Part shown: in pieces, positions 29,001 through 37,499 of the stretch
How the letters are laid out: each line of letters opens with the position of its first letter
How positions within the stretch are numbered: position 1 is the stretch's first letter
Source: an uncultured bacterium
Lineage (GTDB): Bacteria > Fidelibacterota > Marinisomatia > Marinisomatales > Marinisomataceae
Assembly (NCBI GenBank): GCA_943788675.1
Contig: CALSRE010000001.1
Coordinates: forward strand, 113,400-177,399
Reading direction: 5' to 3'
DNA length: 64,000 nucleotides
Notes under the pieces: generated by a model
Databases searched by the model: none
Told to the model about the DNA's origin: nothing
Seen by the model: the letters and a program-made list of their open reading frames with translations, nothing else
Translations under genes and position numbers: made by a program

Positions 29001-29715
29001 ATGATAGTTGCTTGCTGGTCAGGTCCAAGAAATATTTCTACAGCACTAATGAGATCATGGTCTTCAAGAAAAGATACATTTGTAACAGATGAACCTTTTT
29101 ATGCATATTATCTTAAAACAAACTAAGTTAAAACATCCTCAATATGAGGAAATAATTAATCATTATCCCTCAAATTATGATGAGGTTGTTAATTATCTTG
29201 TTAATAAAATTCCCAAAGATAAAAAAATTTGGTATCAGAAACATATGGCTCACCATATGCTTGATTTAAATAATATAGATTGGGTGAATAATTGTGAAAA
29301 TTGTATTTTACTAAGGCATCCAAAAGAAGTAATTAGTTCTTATTCCAAAAAAAATAAATTGAATTCAGTTGAAGAATTAGGATACCCACAACAATATGAA
29401 ATTGTAAAATATCTTAAAAAAATAAATAGATCATATATCATTATTGATTCAAGTGAACTATTAAGAAATCCTGAAAAGGTATTATCAGCTTGGTGTATGA
29501 AAATTAATATTCAATTTGACAAGTCTATGTTGAAATGGAATACAGGTAATCATGCAAATGATGGTATTTGGTGGAAAAGCTGGTATGATAATGTAATTAA
29601 AACTTCTGGATTTCAAAAATATGAAAAAAAAGATATTAACATTGAGAATAAATATGATTCTATTTATAATGAATCAATGAAATATTATAGTTTTTTAAAA
29701 GAGGATAAAGGATGA
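29001..29715 (+). CDS. Sulfotransferase-like P-loop protein, one frameshift
   Basis: The start at 29001 gives VACWSGPRNISTALMRSW, the PAPS-binding-type loop of sulfotransferase-like proteins, and TDEPFYAYYL. After an indel in the A-rich stretch near 29115 the other frame continues KQTKLKHPQYEEII to a stop at 29715 (about 238 residues). Further family-like elements are KHMAHHMLD and CILLRHPKEVISSYSKK, which resembles the 3'-phosphate-binding Arg/Ser motif. In plants a similar domain is fused to a class IV aminotransferase like the one just upstream, as I recall. The true substrate is unknown. Confidence 0.75.
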
Positions 29716-29912
29716 ATTCTTTACTAAAATTATGGTCACAACCAACATGGATAAAATGGCTTATTTATTTAGCTATTGTATACATTTTATTCCTAATCAA
29801 AGAAGCGTTTGCTATTGTGTTATGGTTCCTTTTTTGTGTTATTCTATACTATATAATTTTTGCTAATAATGTATTTAAAACAAGGACCTATTATGAAAAA
29901 AATAATTTTTAG
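29712..29912 (+). CDS. Small two-helix membrane protein
   Basis: This 66-residue ORF starts by ATGA overlap with the sulfotransferase-like gene and overlaps the M1 peptidase start by 20 bases. Two hydrophobic helices (WLIYLAIVYILFLI and IVLWFLFCVILYYIIF) fill most of it. I recognise no family. The tight coupling on both sides supports a real gene. Confidence 0.55.
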   Translation: MNSLLKLWSQPTWIKWLIYLAIVYILFLIKEAFAIVLWFLFCVILYYIIFANNVFKTRTYYEKNNF

Positions 29913-31545
29913 TATATTTGCACTAACATTCTTGTCTTGCCAGGAAAGTAGACCTCATGGAAACCAATATAAGCTGCCAGAATTAACTCCAAATAATTAT
30001 TTAATAGGAAATTTAAATGAAAATCGTTCATCATATAGAGTTTCTTTTTATGATATAAATATTGACTTTGATATTGAAAAAAAATCAATAGATGGATATG
30101 TCACAATTAAAGCTGAAAGTGTAAGAGATTTAAAATCACTACAGGTTGATTTAGCTGAAAATTTAAACATTAAAAAAGTAACTCATGAAGATAATGAATT
30201 ATCTTTTTCAAGAGAATATGATGCAGTTTTAATTGATTTTATTTCAACTATAAAGAAAGATAGTATTTTTGAATTTACGGTTTTTTATCAAGGAATTCCG
30301 CAGAATGCAGATAATCCGCCATGGGCAGGAGGATTTACATGGTCGAAGGACAAAAATGGAAGAGACTGGATTGCTGTTTCATGTGAGGGTGAAGGTGCAA
30401 GAATATGGTGGCCTAACAAAGATCATATTACAGCAGAAGGTGATAGTGTTCGAATGGCATATACAGTTCCATCAAATATGGTAGCAGTTGGCAATGGTAA
30501 ATTAAAAAGTATTGTGAATAATGGTGATCAATCTACCTATGAATGGTTTGTTAGCAACCCAATAAATAATTATAATATTTCAGTACAAATTGGAAATTAC
30601 GTAGCAGTCCAAGATACTTTAATTAAAGGTGATAAAATTCATGAAATGAACCACTATGTGCTTGATTATAATGAAGAACTTGCCTCAAATTATTTTACCC
30701 AATCAAAAGAAGTTATAAGATTTTATGAAAAATACTTTGGCGATTATCAGTGGTATGATGATGGATATAAACTAATTGAAGTACCATACTTAGGAATGGA
30801 ACATCAATCTGCTGTAACATATGGAAATGGATTCAGTATTTATAATGGAGTAAGAAGTAAAAGTTGGCCAATGTATGGTGTTATAGATCCTCTTATTATC
30901 CATGAAACAGGCCATGAATGGTTTGGTAATAGTGTTACTGCATCGGATCCGACGCATATTTGGATTCATGAAGGTTTGCAAGTTTATTCTGAAGCAATAT
31001 ATTTTGAAGATAAGTTTGATAGTTATGAAATTGGAGTCCATTACTTAAATACTCTAAAAAATAGAATTGTTAACGAAATACCAATTGTCGGAAGAGAAAA
31101 TGAAAATCATTGGGCACTACATGGTGATACCTATATGAAAGGTGCATGGGTAATGCATACTTTGCGAAGTGCGATTGATAATGACGAAATTTGGTTTCAA
31201 ATTTTGTATGAATTTATGACAGAAAATGCAAAAGGTTTTGCCAATACAAATGATTTTTTTAAAAAAGTATATGATAGAACAGGTGAGAATTATTGGTATT
31301 TTGCTCAACAATATTTTTATTCACCGGAACAACCTATACTTGAATATTATCAAACTGAAAATAGATTTTATTTTAGATGGAACAATGTAAATGACAATTT
31401 TATTATGCCAATAGATTTATTGGTAAATGGAAAAGAATTACGAGTAAATCCAAATAAAGAATTTCAATTTTTTGAAATTTCTAAACATTCTCAAGTTGAA
31501 ATTATGGACTGGAAATATTATGTTTTACCATCAAAAACAAAATAA
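29893..31545 (+). CDS. M1-family metallopeptidase, predicted lipoprotein
   Basis: The start at 29893, not the track's 29860, gives a lipoprotein signal peptide MKKIIFSIFALTFLSC with the lipobox Cys. The protein has the M1 N-terminal saddle, a GxMEN-type exopeptidase motif as YLGMEHQSAVTYG and the zinc site HETGHEWFGN (about residue 337). The third ligand is in IHEGLQVYSEA. At 550 residues it lacks the long ERAP-type C-terminal domain. It probably trims peptides in the periplasm or at the outer membrane. Its operon position next to a Wzi-like barrel looks incidental to polysaccharide assembly. Confidence 0.9.
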   Translation: MKKIIFSIFALTFLSCQESRPHGNQYKLPELTPNNYLIGNLNENRSSYRVSFYDINIDFDIEKKSIDGYVTIKAESVRDLKSLQVDLAENLNIKKVTHEDNELSFSREYDAVLIDFISTIKKDSIFEFTVFYQGIPQNADNPPWAGGFTWSKDKNGRDWIAVSCEGEGARIWWPNKDHITAEGDSVRMAYTVPSNMVAVGNGKLKSIVNNGDQSTYEWFVSNPINNYNISVQIGNYVAVQDTLIKGDKIHEMNHYVLDYNEELASNYFTQSKEVIRFYEKYFGDYQWYDDGYKLIEVPYLGMEHQSAVTYGNGFSIYNGVRSKSWPMYGVIDPLIIHETGHEWFGNSVTASDPTHIWIHEGLQVYSEAIYFEDKFDSYEIGVHYLNTLKNRIVNEIPIVGRENENHWALHGDTYMKGAWVMHTLRSAIDNDEIWFQILYEFMTENAKGFANTNDFFKKVYDRTGENYWYFAQQYFYSPEQPILEYYQTENRFYFRWNNVNDNFIMPIDLLVNGKELRVNPNKEFQFFEISKHSQVEIMDWKYYVLPSKTK

Positions 31546-31548
31546 TTA

Positions 31549-32748
31549 ATGAGAGCATTATTTTTATCTTTTGTATTGCTGTCATTTCTTTTATCCCAAG
31601 ATAAAAAAGAAATTAATTTTCAACTTCAAAATCAACAAAATCTAGAGTGGTGGTCAAAATACAATAATAATGGGATAGATTTTAAAAAATCTTTTGTCTC
31701 TACCTATTTTAAAAAAAAATTTAATTCAACAAGCCTTACAATTAAGGCTTATTTTTCTGAAAGCGAAATATTATTAGGTGAATCATTTATAGGTATAAAT
31801 ACAAAATATGGCAGAATACAGGTTGGAAAATATTATAGAAATTTTAGCTACTATTTAAATGATAATTTAAGTTCTGGATCAATGCTCATTGGAGTAAATG
31901 CACCTCCAGTTCTAAAAATAGGGATTGATGGTAGTTATAAATTAAAAAAAAGAAATGATTTAATTTTCCGTTACGGAAGTTCAAATGGTATCTTTGAAAA
32001 AAATGAGGTCTATAAAGAAGCTCCTTATTACCATGATAAATTTATTTATTTAAGCCAAATAAAAAAAAATAATGAATTTGGTGTGGGGTTTGTTCATACG
32101 GCTATGTGGGGTGGCTATTCAAATATTTATGGTCGTTTTCCGATCGGGTTTGATAGTTTTTTAAAAGTTCTAGTTAGTGCAGATGGAGAAAAAAAAGATA
32201 GCCAACCACATGCGAATGCCTTGGGGAATCATTTAGGTATTTGGGATTTCTATTGGATATTTGAAAGGGAGCAAAAATCTCTAAAGTTTTATTACCAACA
32301 TATTTTTGAAGATACAAGTGGATTAAGATTTGCAAATAAAGCGGACGGGCTTTGGGGGGTAGAATTATTAAATCGAAAAAATAAAGTTAGTTTTATTCTT
32401 GAATATATTAATACAATTAACCAGGATAGTAACCCACCATATGTTAACGAATCATACTATAATCATTCAGAATACTCTTTGGGATGGAGTTATAAAGGAT
32501 ATGTTTTAGGTAATCCATTTATAAATAATTTAACTCCTAATCCCTCCGAGGTTATTTACCTCGCATTAGCTGCAAAGGAAATAAATTCTTTTAGAATCAA
32601 AATTATTGCTTCCAAGCAAATTAATGCAGGTGGAGACTTAAACTACTCTTTCAGTTTTGGAAAGAAATATGAAAATTATATACTATCTTTTTTTGTAAAT
32701 GGAAATAAAAAGAATAATTTAGGATTAAAAATTGCTTATGAATTATAA
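31549..32748 (+). CDS. Outer-membrane beta-barrel, capsule assembly Wzi-like
   Basis: The 399 residues start with a signal peptide (FLSFVLLSFLLSQ) and show alternating hydrophobic/polar strands ending in IAYEL. Wzi-family-like text includes ANALGNHLGIWDFYW, PPYVNESYYNHSEYSLGW and SYKGYVLGNPFI. Wzi helps anchor or organise capsule at the cell surface. The gene starts 3 bases after the M1 peptidase stop, and its end overlaps the convergent gmhA by 13 bases. Its presence favours a surface-attached capsule as the product of this locus. Confidence 0.78.
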   Translation: MRALFLSFVLLSFLLSQDKKEINFQLQNQQNLEWWSKYNNNGIDFKKSFVSTYFKKKFNSTSLTIKAYFSESEILLGESFIGINTKYGRIQVGKYYRNFSYYLNDNLSSGSMLIGVNAPPVLKIGIDGSYKLKKRNDLIFRYGSSNGIFEKNEVYKEAPYYHDKFIYLSQIKKNNEFGVGFVHTAMWGGYSNIYGRFPIGFDSFLKVLVSADGEKKDSQPHANALGNHLGIWDFYWIFEREQKSLKFYYQHIFEDTSGLRFANKADGLWGVELLNRKNKVSFILEYINTINQDSNPPYVNESYYNHSEYSLGWSYKGYVLGNPFINNLTPNPSEVIYLALAAKEINSFRIKIIASKQINAGGDLNYSFSFGKKYENYILSFFVNGNKKNNLGLKIAYEL

Positions 32749-33314
32749 GTAGTTTCTACTATTTCACAAATAATATGACCGATTAAAATATGTAATTCTT
32801 GTATTCTTGCAGTATTATTAGAAAAAATATTAATATTAAAATCGGATAATTTAGAAACTTCTCCGCCGTCATTTCCTGTCAAAGAAATTGTAACTATTTT
32901 TTTTGATTTAGCAATTTTAATTGCATTAATAATATTATGAGAATTACCACTCGTAGTTAAAGCAACTAATACATCACCGCTAGTACCAATAGATTCAATT
33001 TGTCTAGAAAAAATATTATCATAACTATCATCATTTGACCAGGCAGTTATAAAGGCAGTATCAGTATTGAGACATAAGGATTTTAATGGAGATTTTTTTT
33101 TCTTAAACATACCACCAACAAGTTCTGCAGACAAATGACTTGCTTGTGCTGCACTTCCACCATTACCACACCAAAGAATTTGTTTTTTATTTATAAGTGC
33201 CTCAATTAAAATTGAAGTTGTTTCTTCAATTTTATTTTGAAAATAACTCTGATTATCATTTAATAAATTAACATGTTCGGAAATAGCTAAATCTATTTTT
33301 TCAGTTTTATTCAT
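32736..33314 (-). CDS. gmhA: Sedoheptulose-7-phosphate isomerase
   Basis: GmhA converts sedoheptulose-7-phosphate to D-glycero-D-manno-heptose-7-phosphate. The SIS-domain motifs are WCGNGGSAAQASHLSAELVGG, LTTSGNSHNIINAI and SLTGNDGG, and the helical end IQELHILIGHIICE matches the family. Length (192) is normal. Together with the HldE-type kinase at 8463-9428 it indicates activated heptose synthesis for the polysaccharide or LPS core; the later nucleotidyltransferase is not evident in the window. Confidence 0.9.
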   Translation of the reverse strand: MNKTEKIDLAISEHVNLLNDNQSYFQNKIEETTSILIEALINKKQILWCGNGGSAAQASHLSAELVGGMFKKKKSPLKSLCLNTDTAFITAWSNDDSYDNIFSRQIESIGTSGDVLVALTTSGNSHNIINAIKIAKSKKIVTISLTGNDGGEVSKLSDFNINIFSNNTARIQELHILIGHIICEIVETTYNS

Positions 33315-33378
33315 TAAAGGTAAAATAAAGATTTATAATTTAGTAAATAAGTTTTTTTAATATTATTTAACTATATTA

Positions 33379-34242
33379 ATGATTATGAAAATAGGAATTA
33401 TTGGAAAAGGTTTTGTTGGTTCTGCAGTTGAATATGGCTTCACTTGTGATGAAAATTTAAAAGCACAAATTAAAATTTATGATATCAATCCTGATATCTC
33501 AACAAACTCTTTATCAGAAACTATAAACGATTCAGATTTTGTTTTTATTTCTGTTCCAACTCCTGCAAATAATGATGGATCTATAAACTTAGAATCTTTG
33601 GATATTGTTTTAAAAAAAATTAGTGAATGCATTGAGAATGATTGTATAATACTTATTAGATCTACTATTACACCAGGAACTTCATTAAAATTTTCAAAAA
33701 AATATCCCTCACTTAATATTGTTTTTAATCCAGAATTTTTAACTGAAAAAAATGCAAATAATGATTTTATAAACCAATCTCGAATAATTCTTGGAGGAGA
33801 GAAAAAAAATACCTCTAGAGTAGCAAAACTTTATAACTGGAGATTTGAAAATAAGATTCCAATAATTGAAACAAATTACCAAACTGCTGAATTAATTAAA
33901 TATATGAATAATACATTTCTTGCAACAAAAGTATCATTTATGAACGAAATGTTTTTAATTGCTAATAAAGTTGATGCTGATTGGAGCAAAGCTGTTGAAG
34001 GATTCATATTAGATGATAGGGTTGGCGCCTCTCATGTTAATGTTCCAGGACATGATGGGAAGTTTGGTTTTGGCGGAAGCTGTTTCCCAAAAGATATTCA
34101 GGCATTAATAAAATTTTCTCAAGATTTAAATATTGATTCAAAAGTTATTCAAGCAGCATGGAGTACCAACTTAGAAGTAAGACCAGAAAAGGATTGGGAA
34201 AAACTCAAAGGAAGGGCTGTTGTAGATAAAGATATTAATTAA
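33379..34242 (+). CDS. UDP-glucose/GDP-mannose dehydrogenase-family protein, short form
   Basis: It has the N-terminal NAD domain (GIIGKGFVGSAVEYGF), the central helix region (NPEFLTEKNA, AELIKYMNNTFLATKVSFMNE) and the catalytic cysteine in GFGGSCFPKDIQALIKF. It ends soon afterwards at 287 residues, whereas the family is normally about 390-450 with a C-terminal UDP-binding domain. There is no sign of a frameshift, since downstream sequence is filled by a convergent gene overlapping by 4 bases. ATG at 33379 or 33385 may start it. It may be a natural short form or a truncated copy. Confidence 0.8.
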   Translation: MIMKIGIIGKGFVGSAVEYGFTCDENLKAQIKIYDINPDISTNSLSETINDSDFVFISVPTPANNDGSINLESLDIVLKKISECIENDCIILIRSTITPGTSLKFSKKYPSLNIVFNPEFLTEKNANNDFINQSRIILGGEKKNTSRVAKLYNWRFENKIPIIETNYQTAELIKYMNNTFLATKVSFMNEMFLIANKVDADWSKAVEGFILDDRVGASHVNVPGHDGKFGFGGSCFPKDIQALIKFSQDLNIDSKVIQAAWSTNLEVRPEKDWEKLKGRAVVDKDIN

Positions 34243-35264
34243 ATCGATAGCCATCTATCGTTATCCAAAGTCCAATTAATAGTCGATTCAAGTCTATCAT
34301 ATGCTGATTGTGGCTCCCAACCCATCTTTTTCATTTTTGAACCATCGAGAGCATATCTTAAATCATGTCCTGGTCTTTGAGAGTGAAAATCAACCATTTC
34401 ATAATCAAGATTTTTATGTTGAACTTTTGCAATAAATTGTGCCAATGAAAGATTATCAATTTCATCTTTACCAACTATGTTAAACTTTTGACATTTCATT
34501 CCAGTCGCATCTGGAGTAAACAATGACATATCATAATTAAAAAGGAACATTAAAGCTTCGGCAACGTCTTCAGCATGAATGTAATGTCTTGAACCTGCTA
34601 TAGTTTTTTCAGGATTTGCGTGTACTGTTACAACTTCATCATCTCTTACTTTCTTGATTACCATTGGAATGAATTTTTCGGGATTTTGTCTTTCTCCAAA
34701 AACGTTCATTGTATGAGTAATTAATGAAGGTATTCCATAAGTATTTTCAAATGCCACTACCAACTCTTCTGCTCCCGCCTTTGAAGCGGAATAAGGGTTA
34801 GTGGAATTATATCTATCATTTTCTTTATAATTAATCCCTTTCGGAGCCGGGCCAAAAACTTCATCTGTACTAAAATAAGCAAATCTTTCTAAGTTATGTA
34901 GTTTTCGTGCATAATCTAAAATATGAGCAGTCCCCACAACATTATCCATTACAAATTCTAAAGGATAACTAATTGATCTATCAACATGTGACCCTGCCGC
35001 CAAATGGCTTATAAAATCAACTTCACCGATAGTTGAAATAATTTCAGGGTTTAATTCAGCTTTTAAATCGTGATGAACGACTTTAACTCTTTTTTGCTCT
35101 GATTCAGGATAAGAAGAAACAACCTCTTTAAGACGATTTAAATTACCGCTGAAGTCAAGCCTGTCTAAGGTAATAATTTCCCAATCTGTTGTAGATAAAA
35201 TTTTATCTATAACATGATGTGCAATAAAACCAGCTCCACCAGTTATTAAAATTTTCTTACTCAT
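34239..35264 (-). CDS. Extended SDR, dTDP-glucose 4,6-dehydratase-like
   Basis: The 341-residue NAD-dependent sugar-nucleotide enzyme has FSTDEVFGP and YSASKAGAEELV (catalytic Tyr and Lys), plus ERQNPEKFIPMVIKKV and GSRHYIHAEDVAEA, close to RfbB. The NAD-binding loop reads GGAGFIAHH, with Ala where the third glycine usually is. It is the last of three co-directional genes (DegT aminotransferase, epimerase, dehydratase) that together fit synthesis of an amino or deoxy sugar nucleotide. The exact base and sugar are not readable. Confidence 0.82.
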   Translation of the reverse strand: MSKKILITGGAGFIAHHVIDKILSTTDWEIITLDRLDFSGNLNRLKEVVSSYPESEQKRVKVVHHDLKAELNPEIISTIGEVDFISHLAAGSHVDRSISYPLEFVMDNVVGTAHILDYARKLHNLERFAYFSTDEVFGPAPKGINYKENDRYNSTNPYSASKAGAEELVVAFENTYGIPSLITHTMNVFGERQNPEKFIPMVIKKVRDDEVVTVHANPEKTIAGSRHYIHAEDVAEALMFLFNYDMSLFTPDATGMKCQKFNIVGKDEIDNLSLAQFIAKVQHKNLDYEMVDFHSQRPGHDLRYALDGSKMKKMGWEPQSAYDRLESTINWTLDNDRWLSI

Positions 35265-35265
35265 G

Positions 35266-36177
35266 CTATTTTAACCCTTTATTCTTTTTATAGTTTTTTA
35301 TCCAACTAATCAAATCAGTTGTAGGTGCCCAACCTAATAATTTTTTTGCTTTTTTAATATCTGATAAATTTGCAAAAGGTTCATTCAGTGGTTCGTTGAA
35401 AACAACCTCTCCTCCAATATTTTCAGCTAGTTCATTGATTGATATATTTTCTCCATTACCTATATTTATTACTTCACCTTTTCCAACATTTTTGGATTTT
35501 GCAGCACGGATATTTGCCCTAACTACATCACCAACATATGTAAAATCCCTTCTTTGATTACCATCGCCATTTACTGTTAACGGATTTTTATTTATCAATT
35601 GATTTAGGAATATTCCTACAACTGTTGCGTATGCGCCTCCTAAATTTTGTCTTTCTCCAAAAACATTAAAATATCTCAAAGATACTGTTTCAATATTATA
35701 AACCTTCGAAAACATTCTACAGCAAAGTTCTCCATAATATTTTTGATTTGCATATGGAGATATTGGATTTGGCTTATCTGACTCTTTGGATGGAAGTTTT
35801 TTAGTAGATCCATACGCGGATGAGGAAGCACTATATACAAGCCTTCGAACACCCATATCAACTGAGCATTTAAGCATATTCATAATTCCAATAGTATTGT
35901 TTAATTCATATTTAATTGGGTTAAGAATTGATGGTTGAACTCTCGCTAAAGCAGCACAATGAAAAACTGTATCACATTTATCAAGGACATTTTCTATTAT
36001 ACCTATATTTGCTTCATCAGCAATATCTATCTCATGATATTTAGCATCTTTATTACAATTTTCTTTTTTACCAGAAATGAAATTATCAATAACATGCACT
36101 TCATGACTTTGACTTACTAGTTTATCCACTAGATTAGATCCAATAAATCCTGCACCTCCAGTAACTACGTATTTCAT
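35266..36177 (-). CDS. Extended SDR, UDP-sugar 4-epimerase-like
   Basis: The 303 residues have TGGAGFIGSNLVDKL, SASSSAYGS, PYANQKYYGELCC (YxxxK), SLRYFNVFGERQN and GDGNQRRDFTYVGDV. This places it among UDP-glucose or UDP-GlcNAc 4-epimerases and close relatives such as WbpP. It shares one base with the upstream aminotransferase stop (TAATG) and lies 1 base from the downstream dehydratase, so the three genes are an operon. Confidence 0.85.
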   Translation of the reverse strand: MKYVVTGGAGFIGSNLVDKLVSQSHEVHVIDNFISGKKENCNKDAKYHEIDIADEANIGIIENVLDKCDTVFHCAALARVQPSILNPIKYELNNTIGIMNMLKCSVDMGVRRLVYSASSSAYGSTKKLPSKESDKPNPISPYANQKYYGELCCRMFSKVYNIETVSLRYFNVFGERQNLGGAYATVVGIFLNQLINKNPLTVNGDGNQRRDFTYVGDVVRANIRAAKSKNVGKGEVINIGNGENISINELAENIGGEVVFNEPLNEPFANLSDIKKAKKLLGWAPTTDLISWIKNYKKNKGLK

Positions 36178-37286
36178 TATTTTGATTTAATTATATTAAC
36201 AATGAAATCTATATCAGCTTCGGATAAATAAGGATGCATAGGCAAACTGATAATTGAGTGTGATAAATTTTCTGAAATAGGCAGAGACCCTTTTTGGTAA
36301 CCTAAGTATTGAAAAGCTTTCATTAAATGAATTGGAAACTTATAATATATAACAGAAGAAATTTTCTTTTGTGATAATCTATCAATTAAATTGTGTCTTT
36401 TATTGTTTGATCCTAGCACAATAGAAAATAAAGCGTGTGCAGATTGATACCCTTTAGGATGATGCTGTGCATTATTAAGATATTTCCGATAATAAGAATT
36501 AACTTCATTTCTCATTTCCAGTTCTTCATCAAAAATAGATAATTTTTCTAATAAAACAGCTGCCTGAATACTATCTAACCTACCATTCAATCCAATCATT
36601 TCGCTATTGTATTTATCTTTTTTAGTTCCATGAATACGAATCGCTTTACATTCTTCTGCTAAATTATCATCATTTGTAAAGATTGCACCGCCATCTCCAT
36701 AGCACCCCAAAGGCTTAGCAGGGTAAAAAGAAGTAGCAGCAACATCACCAAAATTACCAACCTTATTATCTTTGATAGATCCACCAAAACTTTGAGCTGC
36801 ATCTTCAATAACTTTTAAGCTATATTTTTTAGCAATTTTATCTATTAGTCTATATCTTGCAGGTAGCCCAAACAAATCCACAGGAATGATTGCTTTAGGC
36901 TTAAGCTTTCCATCATTAATAACTTTATTAATTGCAATTTCTAATTTTTCACAATCGATATTAAAAGTTGATTCATACACATCTACAAAAACAGGAGTTG
37001 CGCCTAATAAAGCAATCACTTCTGCTGTTGCAACATAGGTAAATGGTGTGGTAAATACAGCATCACCAGGGCCTATACCCCATGCCATAAGTGGAATTAA
37101 TAATGCATCGGTTCCAGATGAGCAAGAAATTGCATGTTTAACTCCGCAATAATCTGCTAGTTTTTCTTCAAGTTCATGTACCTCTGGACCCATAATGTAA
37201 GCACCATGATCAAGAATCTTATTAATTCTTTTTTCTAAAGGCTTTCTGATACGTTTTTGTTGTTTTTTAAGATCTAGAAATTCCAT
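36177..37286 (-). CDS. DegT/DnrJ/EryC1/StrS-family sugar aminotransferase
   Basis: A PLP enzyme that aminates keto-sugar nucleotides. Motifs are HAISCSSGTDALLIPLMAWG, FTTPFTYVATAEVIALLGA, EDAAQSFGG and the PLP lysine in TSFYPAKPLGCYGDGGAIF (about residue 188). Then come RIHGTKKDKYN and GLNGRLDSIQAAVLLEKL. Length 369 is normal. It is the first gene of the minus-strand trio; its partner dehydratase would supply the 4-keto substrate. Confidence 0.9.
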   Translation of the reverse strand: MEFLDLKKQQKRIRKPLEKRINKILDHGAYIMGPEVHELEEKLADYCGVKHAISCSSGTDALLIPLMAWGIGPGDAVFTTPFTYVATAEVIALLGATPVFVDVYESTFNIDCEKLEIAINKVINDGKLKPKAIIPVDLFGLPARYRLIDKIAKKYSLKVIEDAAQSFGGSIKDNKVGNFGDVAATSFYPAKPLGCYGDGGAIFTNDDNLAEECKAIRIHGTKKDKYNSEMIGLNGRLDSIQAAVLLEKLSIFDEELEMRNEVNSYYRKYLNNAQHHPKGYQSAHALFSIVLGSNNKRHNLIDRLSQKKISSVIYYKFPIHLMKAFQYLGYQKGSLPISENLSHSIISLPMHPYLSEADIDFIVNIIKSK

Positions 37287-37453
37287 AGTTAGATATCAAT
37301 ATTAGTGAAAAATTAAAAATAAAAACAAAGCTTTAAAAAAATAATTAATGAAACAATAATAACAATAGAGATAGATTTGATTTTTTTTTATATGAATAAA
37401 AGTTTGGATTTTTGATATAAAACTCACAAATTCCCAATGTAACTAGATTGTTA

Positions 37454-37467
37454 TGACAATGATGTCA
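37454..37467. promoter_or_regulatory. Inverted repeat upstream of the TonB-dependent receptor
   Basis: TGACA-ATGA-TGTCA is a perfect 5-base inverted repeat 33 bases before the receptor's ATG. It lies in the 213-base intergenic region (37287-37499) that separates two divergent units. It could be an operator or simply chance. The rest of that region is A/T-rich with no other structure I can support. Confidence 0.3.
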
Positions 37468-37499
37468 ATACTAAATAACTAATAATGAGGATAAAAACT

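Noticed and set aside
30269-30484. Alternative-frame ORF in the M1 peptidase gene
   Set aside because: It lies inside the intact peptidase frame with no recognisable product.
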